DNA from: Cardinalis cardinalis
Lineage: Eukaryota > Chordata > Aves > Passeriformes > Cardinalidae
NCBI GenBank assembly: GCA_014549065.1
Contig: JACDOX010000134.1
Location: 180,972-244,971, forward strand
Length of the DNA stretch: 64,000 nucleotides
Direction: 5' to 3'
Shown here: positions 47,446-58,760 of the stretch, in pieces
How positions within the stretch are numbered: the stretch's first letter is position 1
Layout of the letters: the number at the start of each line of letters is the position of its first letter
The notes under the pieces: generated by a model
Told to the model about the DNA's origin: nothing
Database searches by the model: none
Seen by the model: the letters and a program-made list of their open reading frames with translations, nothing else
Program-made: the position numbers and the translations under genes

Positions 47446-50400
47446 ACCCCAGAATATCACTAACTGCCTATTCTTTTATTTCAGCATCTAATTATTTCTG
47501 AATTTATGACTTAAAGTCTCATTGACATTCAGTAAAAGTCAAGGGGAATTAGGGTTTGAAATTTACCTTTTAGAAATTTCCCCCAACAGCTACTTATCCC
47601 AAAAAGTTTGATAAAAGACTTTACCAATATTCACCAGGAGCTTTCAAGAGTACTATTGACTGGATGTCAGCTCTATAGCTGAAGAAAAATTATTTCAATG
47701 AAGTTAAACTGACTTCTGCCTTTTAAGGATCAAGGCCTTAAAACACCAAGCAGGGGCTATATTACTAGGAGCAAGACATCCTTGGAATTGCCATAAAGAT
47801 GTATTTGAAAGGCCCTTGAATTCAAGAAAAAATTCATACTGGACTTGTTCACAGAAAGAATCTACTTTACNTGGAATGAATTAATTGCTACCAAAATTGT
47901 ACCCCATTTGCAGCATCAGCACCAAACATTTCAGGGTTTCNGTTAGTACCATGGAATATATATTCCTGTCAGACTTGCCTTGTATAAGATTTCCTTCAGA
48001 CTCACAACTGTTTTGGTACCATCATCCTCTGTGCCACCTTGTGTGAAAGAACATTTTGTGATGCTGCTCTTAAAAGGTTTGCTAGTACTTCACTGAGGAG
48101 GAAAACATTACAAAACACTCTGAATGAAGAAGCACTTGATGCTTGGGGGGACTTCACATGCGCGTGGAAGGGGGATAGAAACCCTCTGGGGACACCTAGA
48201 TTGTTTGGAAAAAGATGTAAAAAAAAACCAAAACAAAACAACCTTTAAATATTACTGGTACTTTTATAAGAAAAAATGGAATGTAGTTTCATTGGAGATG
48301 TTGCAAAATAGTTCTGGAAGAAATAATTTAGGAGCTGTTATTAATGAGAATTTTTTAAATGTGTCTTGTCTTTTAATATCTTTAAAAAAATTGCACATTG
48401 TAGCTAGGAAAAGGCACATACAAAGTGTAAATATGTTTCTCAAAAAATATAATTTCTGAGCAGAGACTGGTTTTTTGTTAGTTATGAGCCTCTGAGGAAT
48501 CTCTGCTCCTTNTGGTCTTATTCATGTTGGGGGACAAGAAATTTGTTTTAGTTTTGTAGATGGCTTCCCTAGAGGAGCAGGTGACAGAAGTATAAAATCA
48601 GTTAAAATCTATGTNTGGCTTGCTTTATCTCTGTTCCTTTATTCTTACCACCACTGCACCTGCTGGGGACCCAGAGAAGCACTATAATTTTCATTATTTA
48701 TATTAACTAATTAATGGGAGATTAGGAATTGGATCCATCCTACCTAACTTTGCAGGATTTAATCTGGTCCCTACTCACCATGGATTCATCCTATAATTAA
48801 TGGAGAGACACTCTTCAAGAAGGTGNCAAGGAATGTTTAAATCTCAAAAAAAATAAGCAACAAATGGACAAGGTTTATACCTTGTTATTACCAGGAAGAA
48901 AGACTGGACACACATCAGCAAATCTACATGTGAGATGTATTATAGATTACCCCCAAACCCCACCACCATCATCACTTCCCCCCAGAAAAATACAAGAGAA
49001 AGAGTCTTACATCTTGAGGTGAACTGTGAGGAATTTGAGATGTTCTGACCAGAAGAAGAACTAATAACACACTAATAATATAAGACAAAAGATACAAATG
49101 AACAATAAATTTCAGGAAAAATAAAATATAGATTTGAGGGCTATTTTGGTGGCATATATATGTTTTAAGATTGTTAGTTTCAGGGCACCTTATAATAAGA
49201 CTCAACCTTCATCTGTTTGTATTTGAATTCTGAAGCATAAACAATTTTTTTTAATGGTATTTACTGAATAAACGAGCTCCACTAGCAGCCATTGACTGCC
49301 AGAACAATTAATACTGTTCTTGTTAAGAGCTCTTGCTGAGAAAGGCCTTGGTTGCACCACATCTAGCTCAGCTTGACTGCACTCACTTATAAATCCAGGC
49401 TGAACACACTTTCCCCATTGCAGGGATCACTGGGTAAAATTCTATAGTTAATTTTATCCAGGAGGTGAAAGCAGACCATTTAACTATCCCTTCTGGTTTT
49501 CTAAGTAATGTGTTCCTTCTCTTATTTAAATCAGTAGGCACTTGTATTATGGACTTCAGCATAATTACCTGGTACATACATGTTTCCCCCATCAACAGTA
49601 CACTTCAAACACATTCAAGATCCTTTTCTTCTGTCTGCAAGTCTTTATGACTTGCTTTTTATTTCAATACTCCATTAACATACTGTACAATGCATGTGAG
49701 AAATGGGTTAAAGAGGCTTTTTTCCCCCTCGGTTAGTTTATAACAAAAAATAAATGAGCCCTTATCAAGAGAAGTCACAAACATACTTGGTAAATTAACA
49801 TACATCAGATGCTGAAAAAAAAAAACTACCCAGCACATCAGCAATCCAGATCAAACAAGGATAAAGAAAGAGGATTGACAGGCTCTTTGTTATCTTTTAG
49901 GGAGGTAATTGCAGGTTTCCATATTGATAATATAATGGAACAGATTCCACTTTCAATAACTCTCTTAAAATCCAAGGTAACACTGTTGACTCCAGTGAAG
50001 TCATTCTGGATACACAGGCAGAAGGGAAGTAAATATATATTTTGACCTGATTGCAGTTTTTATCCTTTCATACATTCTAAAATATCTGTGGTATTTTCTC
50101 TCCTACAAACACTCTCCCCATTTTTAAATTATTGGTGCAGAAAAAGNCAAAGGGTCACATGAGTGACCCTTTTCTGTATGACTGCATCTTTTAATGTTCA
50201 CAAGGAATATCTTCACATGCTGCAAAATGACTTATTTTCATTTATGTTGTCNTAAAACCGGGATGTATTTCAATGACAAAGGATTTGGTCTTGTAAAAAC
50301 TTTATCTGGCAGTAAGATCACACGTAAAGTCTCTTGCACACATCAATGGGATTGTTCGATAGCACCCTATTCCATCAGAAACATTCATTATATTGGACTC

Positions 50401-52222
50401 CTTATATTATCCCAGGGGCACATGTTGTTAAAAAGTAAAAAAATGTGCCGGAATACCAATATCAGATTTTCCGTTTAACTGTGGCTCTTTAACTGTACTC
50501 AGCAAATGACTCAGCAAATGGAGTATTTTTGTCAAGAAATAAAACTCACTTATGGAAGCTGAAAGGAAAGATCCAAGAAAATGAAAGAGCAAATATGATT
50601 TAGAAGCTGTGTTTTCGTGGTTCAAAGNAAACGATCATGGCAGCTGTGAAAGCAAAACAGCAGGAACAGCACTTCCACTGGAAAAGGGGTTCTGGCACCC
50701 AAAAAGGAAGAGCAAATCCCCATTACCCCTCCAGGAAAAAGGTAAAATACTATTCCACTGGGCTTGTTTTTATCCTTTTAGCGAATTCCCACATACAAAT
50801 TTGTGCCAATTTCAATAATGTATGAGTTTTAATATTTTTCAGATTTTTTTTTTTTCTCCTCAACTTCAGGGACTTGTCTTGTACTTTTAAAATGTACTTC
50901 TTATTCATATGGGGTTTGTTTTGTTTTCTTTTGTTTTGTGTTCTAACCATTAAAGCAGGTAACNGAAAGTAAGGACACTTGACTTTTATTCCCAAATCTA
51001 TTCCTATTTCAAGCTGTCAATGGCCCTATCCTTGTTTACCAGACTGTAGGTAGAAATCCTAGTAGTTACCTACCTCAAGAATGTTTTGTGCNCTGTAAGA
51101 CTTAATTAATGGTTGCAAAGCAATTTGAGTACCATGGATAAAAGGCTTTCCTGCAAGGATACATTAATTGTTTTACAAGTAGTATCNTCTATACCTGTGG
51201 TAGATTTTTACGCACTATATGTTTATAGGGTGTAGGAAATCTCAGTCCTGTAAATCCTATAAAGAATCCATTCAAAGTCTTCAAATTAGGTTATATCCAA
51301 GAAGAAATGTGGAATAAATCTGGACTCCATAAAAAAGGAGTGAGGTGAATCACACACTGTATGTCCTGAGGAATCAGATACAGTGCAGTCAGCTCACTGA
51401 TCTGTATCAACACATTAATGATTTATGTAGCTTTTACTTTACAACACAGACATATCTAAAATAATCAGGTAGAGGCAGGCATTAAAAATTCACTGCATGG
51501 GTCATAAAATGATTAGTTATTCAAGTGACTTCAGATTTGTATTTCATTAAGGAATAATTTTAATTTACTTTTAAACAGTTTATATACAGAGATTTAAGAA
51601 CTCTTGGAGACTGATTATGCAGAACTCCCACTTTTATGCATTCAATATATTTAAGTCCTTTTTTCAAGCTGTTTTAATTTGTTTGAAAGCACATGGAAAA
51701 AAATATGGCTGGATAATTTGGGGGGAGGGGGGAAACTCCTTTAATTTACAGAAAATGGTGGGTCTATTTTATTTGCATTTTTTATACATGCATGAAAGCT
51801 GAAAGATCAAAGGGGAGTCTGCTCTCCCTACTAATCCAGCCTGATTGTATCCCCCTCCCTCCCTATAACAAGCTCTCAACTTGGAGCTGATTGTAGCTTG
51901 GGTGTATTTAAGCAGCTGCATTCCACTCAGCTGCTGGAGATCTGGTTTCCTGCTTCATTGCAAGTGTTTATTTTCTGCTGTCCTCCTTGATCACATGCTG
52001 CAAAAATCTGTGAAACAATAGCAAAACTGGGGTAGTTTTCCCTTTATTTTCTTTTTTTTCCCCTTTTTTTTTTACCCTTTTGCAATAAACATTTTCAAAC
52101 TTCTTCTGCAACTAAAGAGCACAACTATGTCAGAACCATTGCTGTTACCAGCTTTGCCCAGGCGTCAGTCTAGCTCATCAGGCAGGTAGCCTTTGTGTTC
52201 TGCTTTTTAACTATTTCTTTAT
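47446..52222. other. Unique non-coding sequence
   Basis: No gene is recognised. Frames at 48002-48459, 49383-49736 and 50609-50995 translate to anonymous peptides. A possible promoter-like patch at 51850-52110 is listed separately. Confidence 0.5.
51850..52110 (+). promoter_or_regulatory. Promoter- or LTR-like patch with paired CAGCTG E-boxes
   Basis: A TATA-like TATTTAAG at 51905-51912 is followed at once by two CAGCTG E-boxes at 51913 and 51928, 15 bases apart. About 150 bases further on, a T-rich stretch ends in GCAATAAAC at 52083, a possible polyadenylation signal. The order resembles a small LTR or an isolated promoter. No matching target duplication or TG/CA termini were found, so the call is tentative. 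Confidence 0.22.
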
Positions 52223-52545
52223 TCACTTCCATGACTTATCCTGGATCCCTGTAGCTTTTAAGTTAAACAGATGCCTGTCATGTGGAACTTTATTGAAGGC
52301 TTTCTGAAACTCCAGATAAATCATGCTNTATGCATTGACACTGTCAACCTTGTCTGTAACCTTCTCAAAGTCAGAAGAAGTCAGGCAGATTCCTGCCTTT
52401 CCATATTCACAGTTTTTTTGTTGAGGAGATTGTGGGCCACACTCCTGGCTGATGTAAATTTCTCTATCTCCATGGAAATCAATGGAATTGTGCCATTTTA
52501 CACCCTGCCTTGCAAACCTTTGCNTTCTCTGACTGAACAAAGTTT
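52223..52545 (-). mobile_element. Old CR1/LINE reverse-transcriptase relic
   Basis: The minus-strand reading carries MIYLEFQKAFNKVPHDRHLF and, just upstream, SDFEKVTDKVD. This is the catalytic-region approach of CR1-group LINE reverse transcriptases (YxDFxKAFDKVPHxxL), with the aspartate of the DF motif changed to glutamate and that of AFD changed to asparagine. The piece covers about 60 codons. The plus-strand part at 52410-52510 contains 'gtgggccacactcctggctgatgtaaattt', whose complement resembles the 'ATTTACA.CAGC..GGATCTGGCCC' word common in old reptilian repeats, so a second relic may abut it. Confidence 0.65.
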
Positions 52546-53923
52546 CTATTTTTGATGCATGCTGTAAATGCCCAAGTTTAATGATGCAGTGAACATTTAC
52601 TTAAAATATGGACCCTGACATACATAAGTTATCCACAGTAGATTAATACTCCTGCATCTGTGTTTTTCCCTTTTACTCCCAAACCTGCTTAAAATGAGCT
52701 TTCCATTTCTTTCCAAAAAAAGGAACACCAGCATATCACAGTCAAAATTTTTGCAGGAGATGTTGGCCCATTGAGAAGCACCAGACTCATGTCGCATCCA
52801 AGTCTTGTATGACTCACATTGCATAATGGAGGGATATACATTGTTTATAATCCAATATATATCTGCCAAATATATCACATATATTTTTTTTAGAGAGTTC
52901 ACAGAATTTGTGTTTATAGAAAGGGCACAGATAATGACAGATTTTTCAGATCTCATTGCTTTTGTGATCCTGTTTCTGTTTTCATCACTGAAATTCCCAG
53001 GAAAGAAAATTAACCTTCAGTAACAGTTCAAATTTTAAACATGTTTGTTGGATTTCTTTTTATTTTTTTTTCAGCAGAAGTATTTACACCATTATTGAAC
53101 AAACCTTAACAGGTAACAATGTTAAAAAATGTAAAAAAAAAAAAAATTAAAAAAACCTTAGTTTCTGGACGTTATCTACTTTGCTCCTTCTAGAACACTG
53201 ATTTGAAAAAGATTACTGGCAGGTTTTCTTCCTTTTCAAACCAGTAAGGATAACCAATTTTTACTAAAGCCATTCTCACTTTTTCACAAGCAAAATTAGT
53301 AACCAGGCACAATTCTTCATCTGCTTTGTTGAGCTGGATCCAAGACAGTCCCATCCTTGGTATTCCTGAGAGTTGCATCTGCATTGCCAAGCTTTTGTTC
53401 TACCCTGTATGGGCGTGAAGTCTTCTGTTCCATTCTGCCTTTGGCTGGGACATATGTGTAATAACCCATGGTACTGCTCATTGCCCAGCAGAGCTGTGAT
53501 CATGGCATCCTCTCCTTACTGGTTAAAAGGCCTTTGCCCGTTTCTGACATCTCATTTTGGAACAAAGAAAGTGGGAGTAGGAAGTAGACTGGAAGGAGGA
53601 AAGGATCCATTTATGGAGATGGGGGAAGTTNGTTTTGTCCGTGTCTCACAGTTTACTACCACGATCTATGCTTTCGTGTGCCCATCTGATAATTCTGTCT
53701 TCAGAGACTTATATTATCCATGACAGATGTTCCCATTATTCTTATTAGAAAGAAAATAAACATCTCTCATTATATTAGTGTCCTTGCTCTCACCCAGACT
53801 ATTTAATTACTCATGTAAGGAAGCGGTATTAGGCCCATTTCTGTCATCAATAATATTTGAAGGNATACCCTCAAGCACCCCAAGANCTCTGAAGGCAAGA
53901 GAAAGTTTCTAATAGATTTTATN
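52546..53923. other. Unique non-coding sequence
   Basis: No gene is recognised. Two minus frames at 53190-53503 read in shifted frames and look somewhat protein-like, but match no family I know. A poly-A stretch lies at 53133-53154. Confidence 0.45.
53133..53154. repeat. Poly-A run
   Basis: Thirteen A, then TT, then six A. A homopolymer simple repeat. Confidence 0.85.
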
Positions 53924-54360
53924 TTATAGGTGGCCTTNGAGTCATAGTAAAATATATGTATTGTATTTGAGTCACAGTGGGATATAGATATTGTTGTATA
54001 AGTGGCCTTGCCCAGATAAGTCCCAGTTGTTCTAACTGGGCTACAGCTGTGATGTCCTTCAGTGGGCTGCAGCTGTGACTAANGAAGATAACTGGGATAA
54101 AAGNGGGTGGGTTGGCCAGTCAGGGAGAGCCTTGAAGGAGNCCTGAAGAAGCAGAAACAATCTGTGGAAGAAGGAGTCAGTGTGGTGAAGAACTACCTAC
54201 AAGAAAATCATCAAGAAGATGTGGGACTTTAGAAACATGATGACAACATTATTTTCCTTTCATTGAGACTTGTGCTGAATAAGAGGAAAGTTGTCNACTG
54301 GTGAACTTTACAAACTGAGGATGATCTCTTCATCTTCAGTGTTCCTTGAGTGTCANGTCA
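53924..54360 (+). mobile_element. Probable solo LTR or LTR-like repeat
   Basis: The segment has the build of an avian LTR: internally repeated upstream units (two GAGTCANAGT..ATATA..ATTGT copies at about 53940 and 53969; GGGCT-CAGCTGTGA at about 54038 and 54064), then a TATA-like GGATAAAAG near 54095, then a GAAGAAGCAGAAAC-rich stretch. Ten ambiguous calls in about 600 bases (53864-54480) suggest a multicopy sequence. TG/CA ends and a target duplication could not be identified, so boundaries are approximate and the class is unknown. Confidence 0.4.
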
Positions 54361-57300
54361 AGGGACTGAAATTTTAGAAGGTATCAGATGTGAAGTGCTG
54401 TGCCTCTGGCTCTCAACATCCATTGATCCTGACTGTGGCCTTCACAGACTTGGAGCAAGTCATTAACATAGAAAGTTTTNTCCTTATGACTGAAAAAACA
54501 ACAACCCCAATCCATAAAATATTGTAAACATGGATATCCATTTCTTGCCACAACCCAGACAAACTACAATCCCTCAAATATTTTGAGAAGCACAGTACCA
54601 TTTTGGCCACCAAACAAGAGAAACATTAGCATCCTTGTCATATGTATTCCTGGATTTTTTTCCTTGAAGGCATTCAGGCATTGGTAATGGCCAACAGTCA
54701 CAAGCAACAGTATTAAATTCAGTGCTGGACAAAGTCATAGCTTTTCCAATATCATTTTATCTGGGTAAATTCCAATGTCAGAAGATCTGTCTTACTGAAA
54801 GCATTAGCCAAAAATACCGAGGGCTGCTTTCACTTCAGAAGTGAGACTGTCTACCTGCTTTACTGGCATCCTGCAGGGGAAGACAGATGCTGTCTGAAAA
54901 GGTGTCTGCAGTGTATTAAACAGGATCCAGCACAGACATTAACTGTTGCCAGTGTTTTTTTCCACAAGAAAAATAACAAAAATGTACAAAATTACACATC
55001 TATGCTCCCAACAATTGACCATTCCCTATGGATACCTACACCTTTGGGCTTTTTCACCTGATAGGCTATTGCTGCTCTGCCCTGCTTCTATTTTAACAGA
55101 AGTATCTTATTTAGAAAGAAAATCAAGCAACATTTTCAATCTGTGTCTTCTCTCTGTTGCTAATCCAAGGACAAATAAAATGAATGAATTAAATGAAGGA
55201 CTTAAATGAAGATAAAAGCAGCAGAAATTTAATTTAATAGGATGAAATCCTAGTCTTTGATTCTTAAAAGTGGGCAAGATCAAATTTTGATACTAGTAGA
55301 AATCAGGACAGTAAAGAAATGTGCATGAGAATCCAAATTATATATAAATTCAAACCTTAAAATACAAAATCATGAGTCCAGCACTTAATAGAAGTTCCCT
55401 CTCTGGGTCTGTTACTAATACATGTGACATTTTAATGTCAAATGATGTTCTGAGTGTAATTATGGCAAGCAGTTTCTCCTTGAGTGAAAANCTTATGCTG
55501 TTTCGTCCTTTACATACATATTTTCAGGTCACTATAATTCCAAGTCTGATGTCTTCTCCATATTGATGCAGAGTATATCAGGGATCATACTTTGAAAACA
55601 AATATCAAATATTCACAGATTACTATGACAAAAAAAATAAAATACCTTGGAAAGTTAAAGGTCGGTCTTTTAGAAGTCTTTTGTCTTCTGGCTCAAGTTT
55701 TGGGGATTTCTAAATGTTCATAAAAACCAAGGCTCNCTTCCCCCAGCCCAACCCCCCTCAACCCAAAATCAAAATCACAACCCACAATCCCAACAAAATA
55801 AATTGAAGCAAAGAAAAAAACCCAACCAAACAAAAACACCACCAAAACTTAAAGCAAAGGAATCCCTCACAGATACACTTATCTACTAATGTCCTTCATA
55901 ATTTTGTGTTAGATACTCTGATGAAAATCTCAAATCATATGGAAATGCTGAAAATCAGAGAAGTGTTATAGTACTAAGGCATTCTTCTCTCATTTACACC
56001 AGGGATCAATGGGAAGGAGATCAAAAATCATATAGAACTTGGGGAAAGGAGGGGGATTAAATTTAAAACAAATAAATTTTCAGATGGACTGAAATCTGCC
56101 TTGGATGTGGAAAAAGATTCATCACCTGGAAGGATATTTTTCCCCAGAAAAACACCAAAAAAAAAAAAAAACAAAGACTGCTCAGGAAGATGGATAGATA
56201 AGTGCACATGCTGATAGAGAAGTTATAGTAGAAGTCTTGTTGCAAAATAGCTTGTGCATTTGTAAGAAATGTAGTTTTATTTGGGAAACTTGGTCTCCCA
56301 TGAACCTAACTCTACTTAAGCACCTTCTGTAGAAGCTGAATGGAATAATTCATCTTTCCTAGCTGACACAGTATTGGCAGTTTCAGTCCAGATGATAAAA
56401 AAATGACAATTTTTCGTTCATGCTGCTCTCTGCAGAAATGTCATTGCGGAAACACTAAACAACTAAATATTCACAGACGGATTTTCAATGAGGTTGGGCC
56501 TTATTGATAGTTGGGGTTCTAGCCCTAAGTTTTTAATTTCTTCAGGCTTCAGTATTGTTTCTTTTTATTTATGTTTTCCTAGCTCTTTCTCTTGCCTCTT
56601 CTGTTCTTTCTTTTTTTTTTTCCCTTTCTCTGCAAGGAGGAAATAAGGGATCATATTTTTTTATTAATAAAAAGAGGAAGAGGAAAAATACCAAAAGAGC
56701 AGAATTTGTCTTTATGAAAGAAAATACTGTAGATATTTTGCCAAAAAGGACACATAGTGAAAATAGATTAGTTCATTTGAGCAGTATGTGGAAAATATAT
56801 ATTTCCTGAAGCAGGTGCTGCGAATGAAGAGGATAGGAAGAAAAATGTCTTGTGTGGAAAGTATTCTTCAAAATGTGATTTCTTTCATCACGTGAAGAGG
56901 CAGCAAAACATTGCACCACTGAGAGCTGTAGCATTTCCTAGCAGGCTCTCCTTGGAATCTTCATTTGTTTAGTTATAAACACAAATCTCTTGGTTGGCAA
57001 TGTTCTCTGACTTTTTAAGCCTTTCAGGGAAAAGGGTAGAAAGATAAGATGGTGTATTAGGTAATGAAGTGAATATAAACAGAAAAAAAAGACAGGATTC
57101 TCAGGGTGAAAAGGAGCATAACTCTGTAGCAGAAAAGGGGCATCATTTGAGGAACAGTTTCTATTCAGCAGCCAATACTTCTTTGTTTATTTTTTTGTTT
57201 TTGTCACCTACTATGAATAGCAAAGTAGAGGCAGCTACTGAGTTCATTTGGCAATAAAAGAGTCACATATTTCTCTAATTAATAACTGATTTGCCAGAAC

Positions 57301-58557
57301 ATAAAAATATGGGTCAGCCAAACCAGTTCATAATCATGTGGTGAATTAAAAAATCAACATATTTTGGCTTAGTTTTCTTCAGAGTGAGGAGCTGAAATAT
57401 TCCGGAGAGAAATCACTGTCCATTTTTAGACGAAATAAAAGTCTGATTATCATCACCTGGTAATCAGACCTGGGATTATCTTCCTTTTTCTCTATCAGTA
57501 AAACCTTTAGTCTGTTAGTGCCCTTGAAAACACTGACAGGTGTTTTGTAAAATGTTTTAACATCTTCTTCCAGTAACTAGGGAGACTTGAAACCAGTCCA
57601 TCTCTTACAGAAAACTGGGAGAGAAATAGGTAAGAGCATTGGAACTCATCTCTCAAGATTAAGATGAAGAGAACTGGCATTATGGAGAATTATAGTTTTG
57701 TTAGCATGTTTTAATAGTTCATTAGAGTCAAAACATAAGGCAAGAGACTCCTAGAATTTATTGCACTCATTTGGGAAGTAGGGTCATGGATTCCAGTCCA
57801 CATTTCTGTCACTAATNTTTTTTTCTCAGTGACTGCTTCATGTGAAATGCAAGTATTTCTTTAGTTCAGGGCTCAAGGGTTTCACCCTCTCAGATGAGTG
57901 GTGTAATGTTTGGGAGATATGTTGCCATAGTTTTCTTACATATAATCCCTCTCTCTGGATAAATGGCACAGAACAACTTTATTCTCCCCACATTACATTA
58001 AATACATTTAAGTAAAGGCTTAATTTTAGTTTGACAAAGTTTTTGATTGCTCTAGGTGTATGCCATCTTAGGTTAGGAAGACATTCTGGAACACCTGAGT
58101 AATGAAGGAATATGCTGGTAAATAGCAATTGAAATATTGTTAACACTTGACTGCACACAGACACCCAGAATTACAACTTCAGTGCCAGAAAAACCCAAGT
58201 GTTTATAAGATAGAAATCTGTATGCTCGAAGGATCTTCAGGGCTGTGCAACAGAAGAACAAAGATTTTAAGAATGAAAAGGTAGTTACATTTAATTATAG
58301 TGACAGACATTAATTTGAGGATTTGAATTAAAGTGATTCGGATCTTTCACAACACCTAAAAGGACTGAAGAAATCCACCAACTCCTAAAAGTGTAGCTAT
58401 TTTTTGCCTCAAAATGGGCTCACAGGAGGGGAGCAGATGAAGGAAGATGTGTTGATCAGATGCCTTGGGTATAATAGATGCCTTCCCTAGCTTACCTTTG
58501 TTAGGTATTTAAACATGAATAATTAAACATCCTCTAACAGTTAATGCAAAACTCAAG
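54361..58557. other. Unique non-coding sequence
   Basis: No gene is recognised. An A/C-rich low-complexity block at 55739-55850 and a poly-A run near 56157-56171 are present. The frames at 54946-55209 and 56555-56809 are anonymous. Confidence 0.5.
55739..55850. repeat. A/C-rich low-complexity block
   Basis: CCCAACCCCCC, AACCCAAAATC and AACCAAACAAAAAC words cover about 110 bases. The plus strand is nearly free of G and T. Confidence 0.8.
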
Positions 58558-58760
58558 TTGCTCCAGGGAAGATTTAGATTGAATATTAGGAAAAATTTCT
58601 TCACTAAAAGAATTATCAGGCTGCCCAGTGAAGTGGTGAAGTCAACATCCTTGGAGATATTTAAAAAACTGGTAGATATAGCACTTAGGGACATGGTTTT
58701 GTGGTGGACTTGGCAGTGGTGGATTGATGATTTTAGAGGCCTTTTCCAATTTTAATTAAT
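58558..58760 (+). mobile_element. CR1 LINE 3' end fragment
   Basis: The order matches the CR1 3' UTR: 'ccagggaagatttagattgaatattaggaa' then 'atttcttcac', 'aggctgcccagtgaagtggtgaagtcaacatccttggag', 'gcacttagggacatggttttgtggtggacttggcagtg' and 'ttttagaggccttttccaat'. It ends without the ATTCTATG repeat. About 200 bases, with no coding part. Confidence 0.88.

Noticed and set aside
47092..47501. Frames of 116-122 codons
   Set aside because: They cross the second N gap and the TTCC repeat.
53190..53503. Two overlapping minus-strand frames that together look slightly protein-like
   Set aside because: I could not match them to any family and see no collinear motif blocks, unlike the region at 29750-30170. 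Chance is the simplest explanation.
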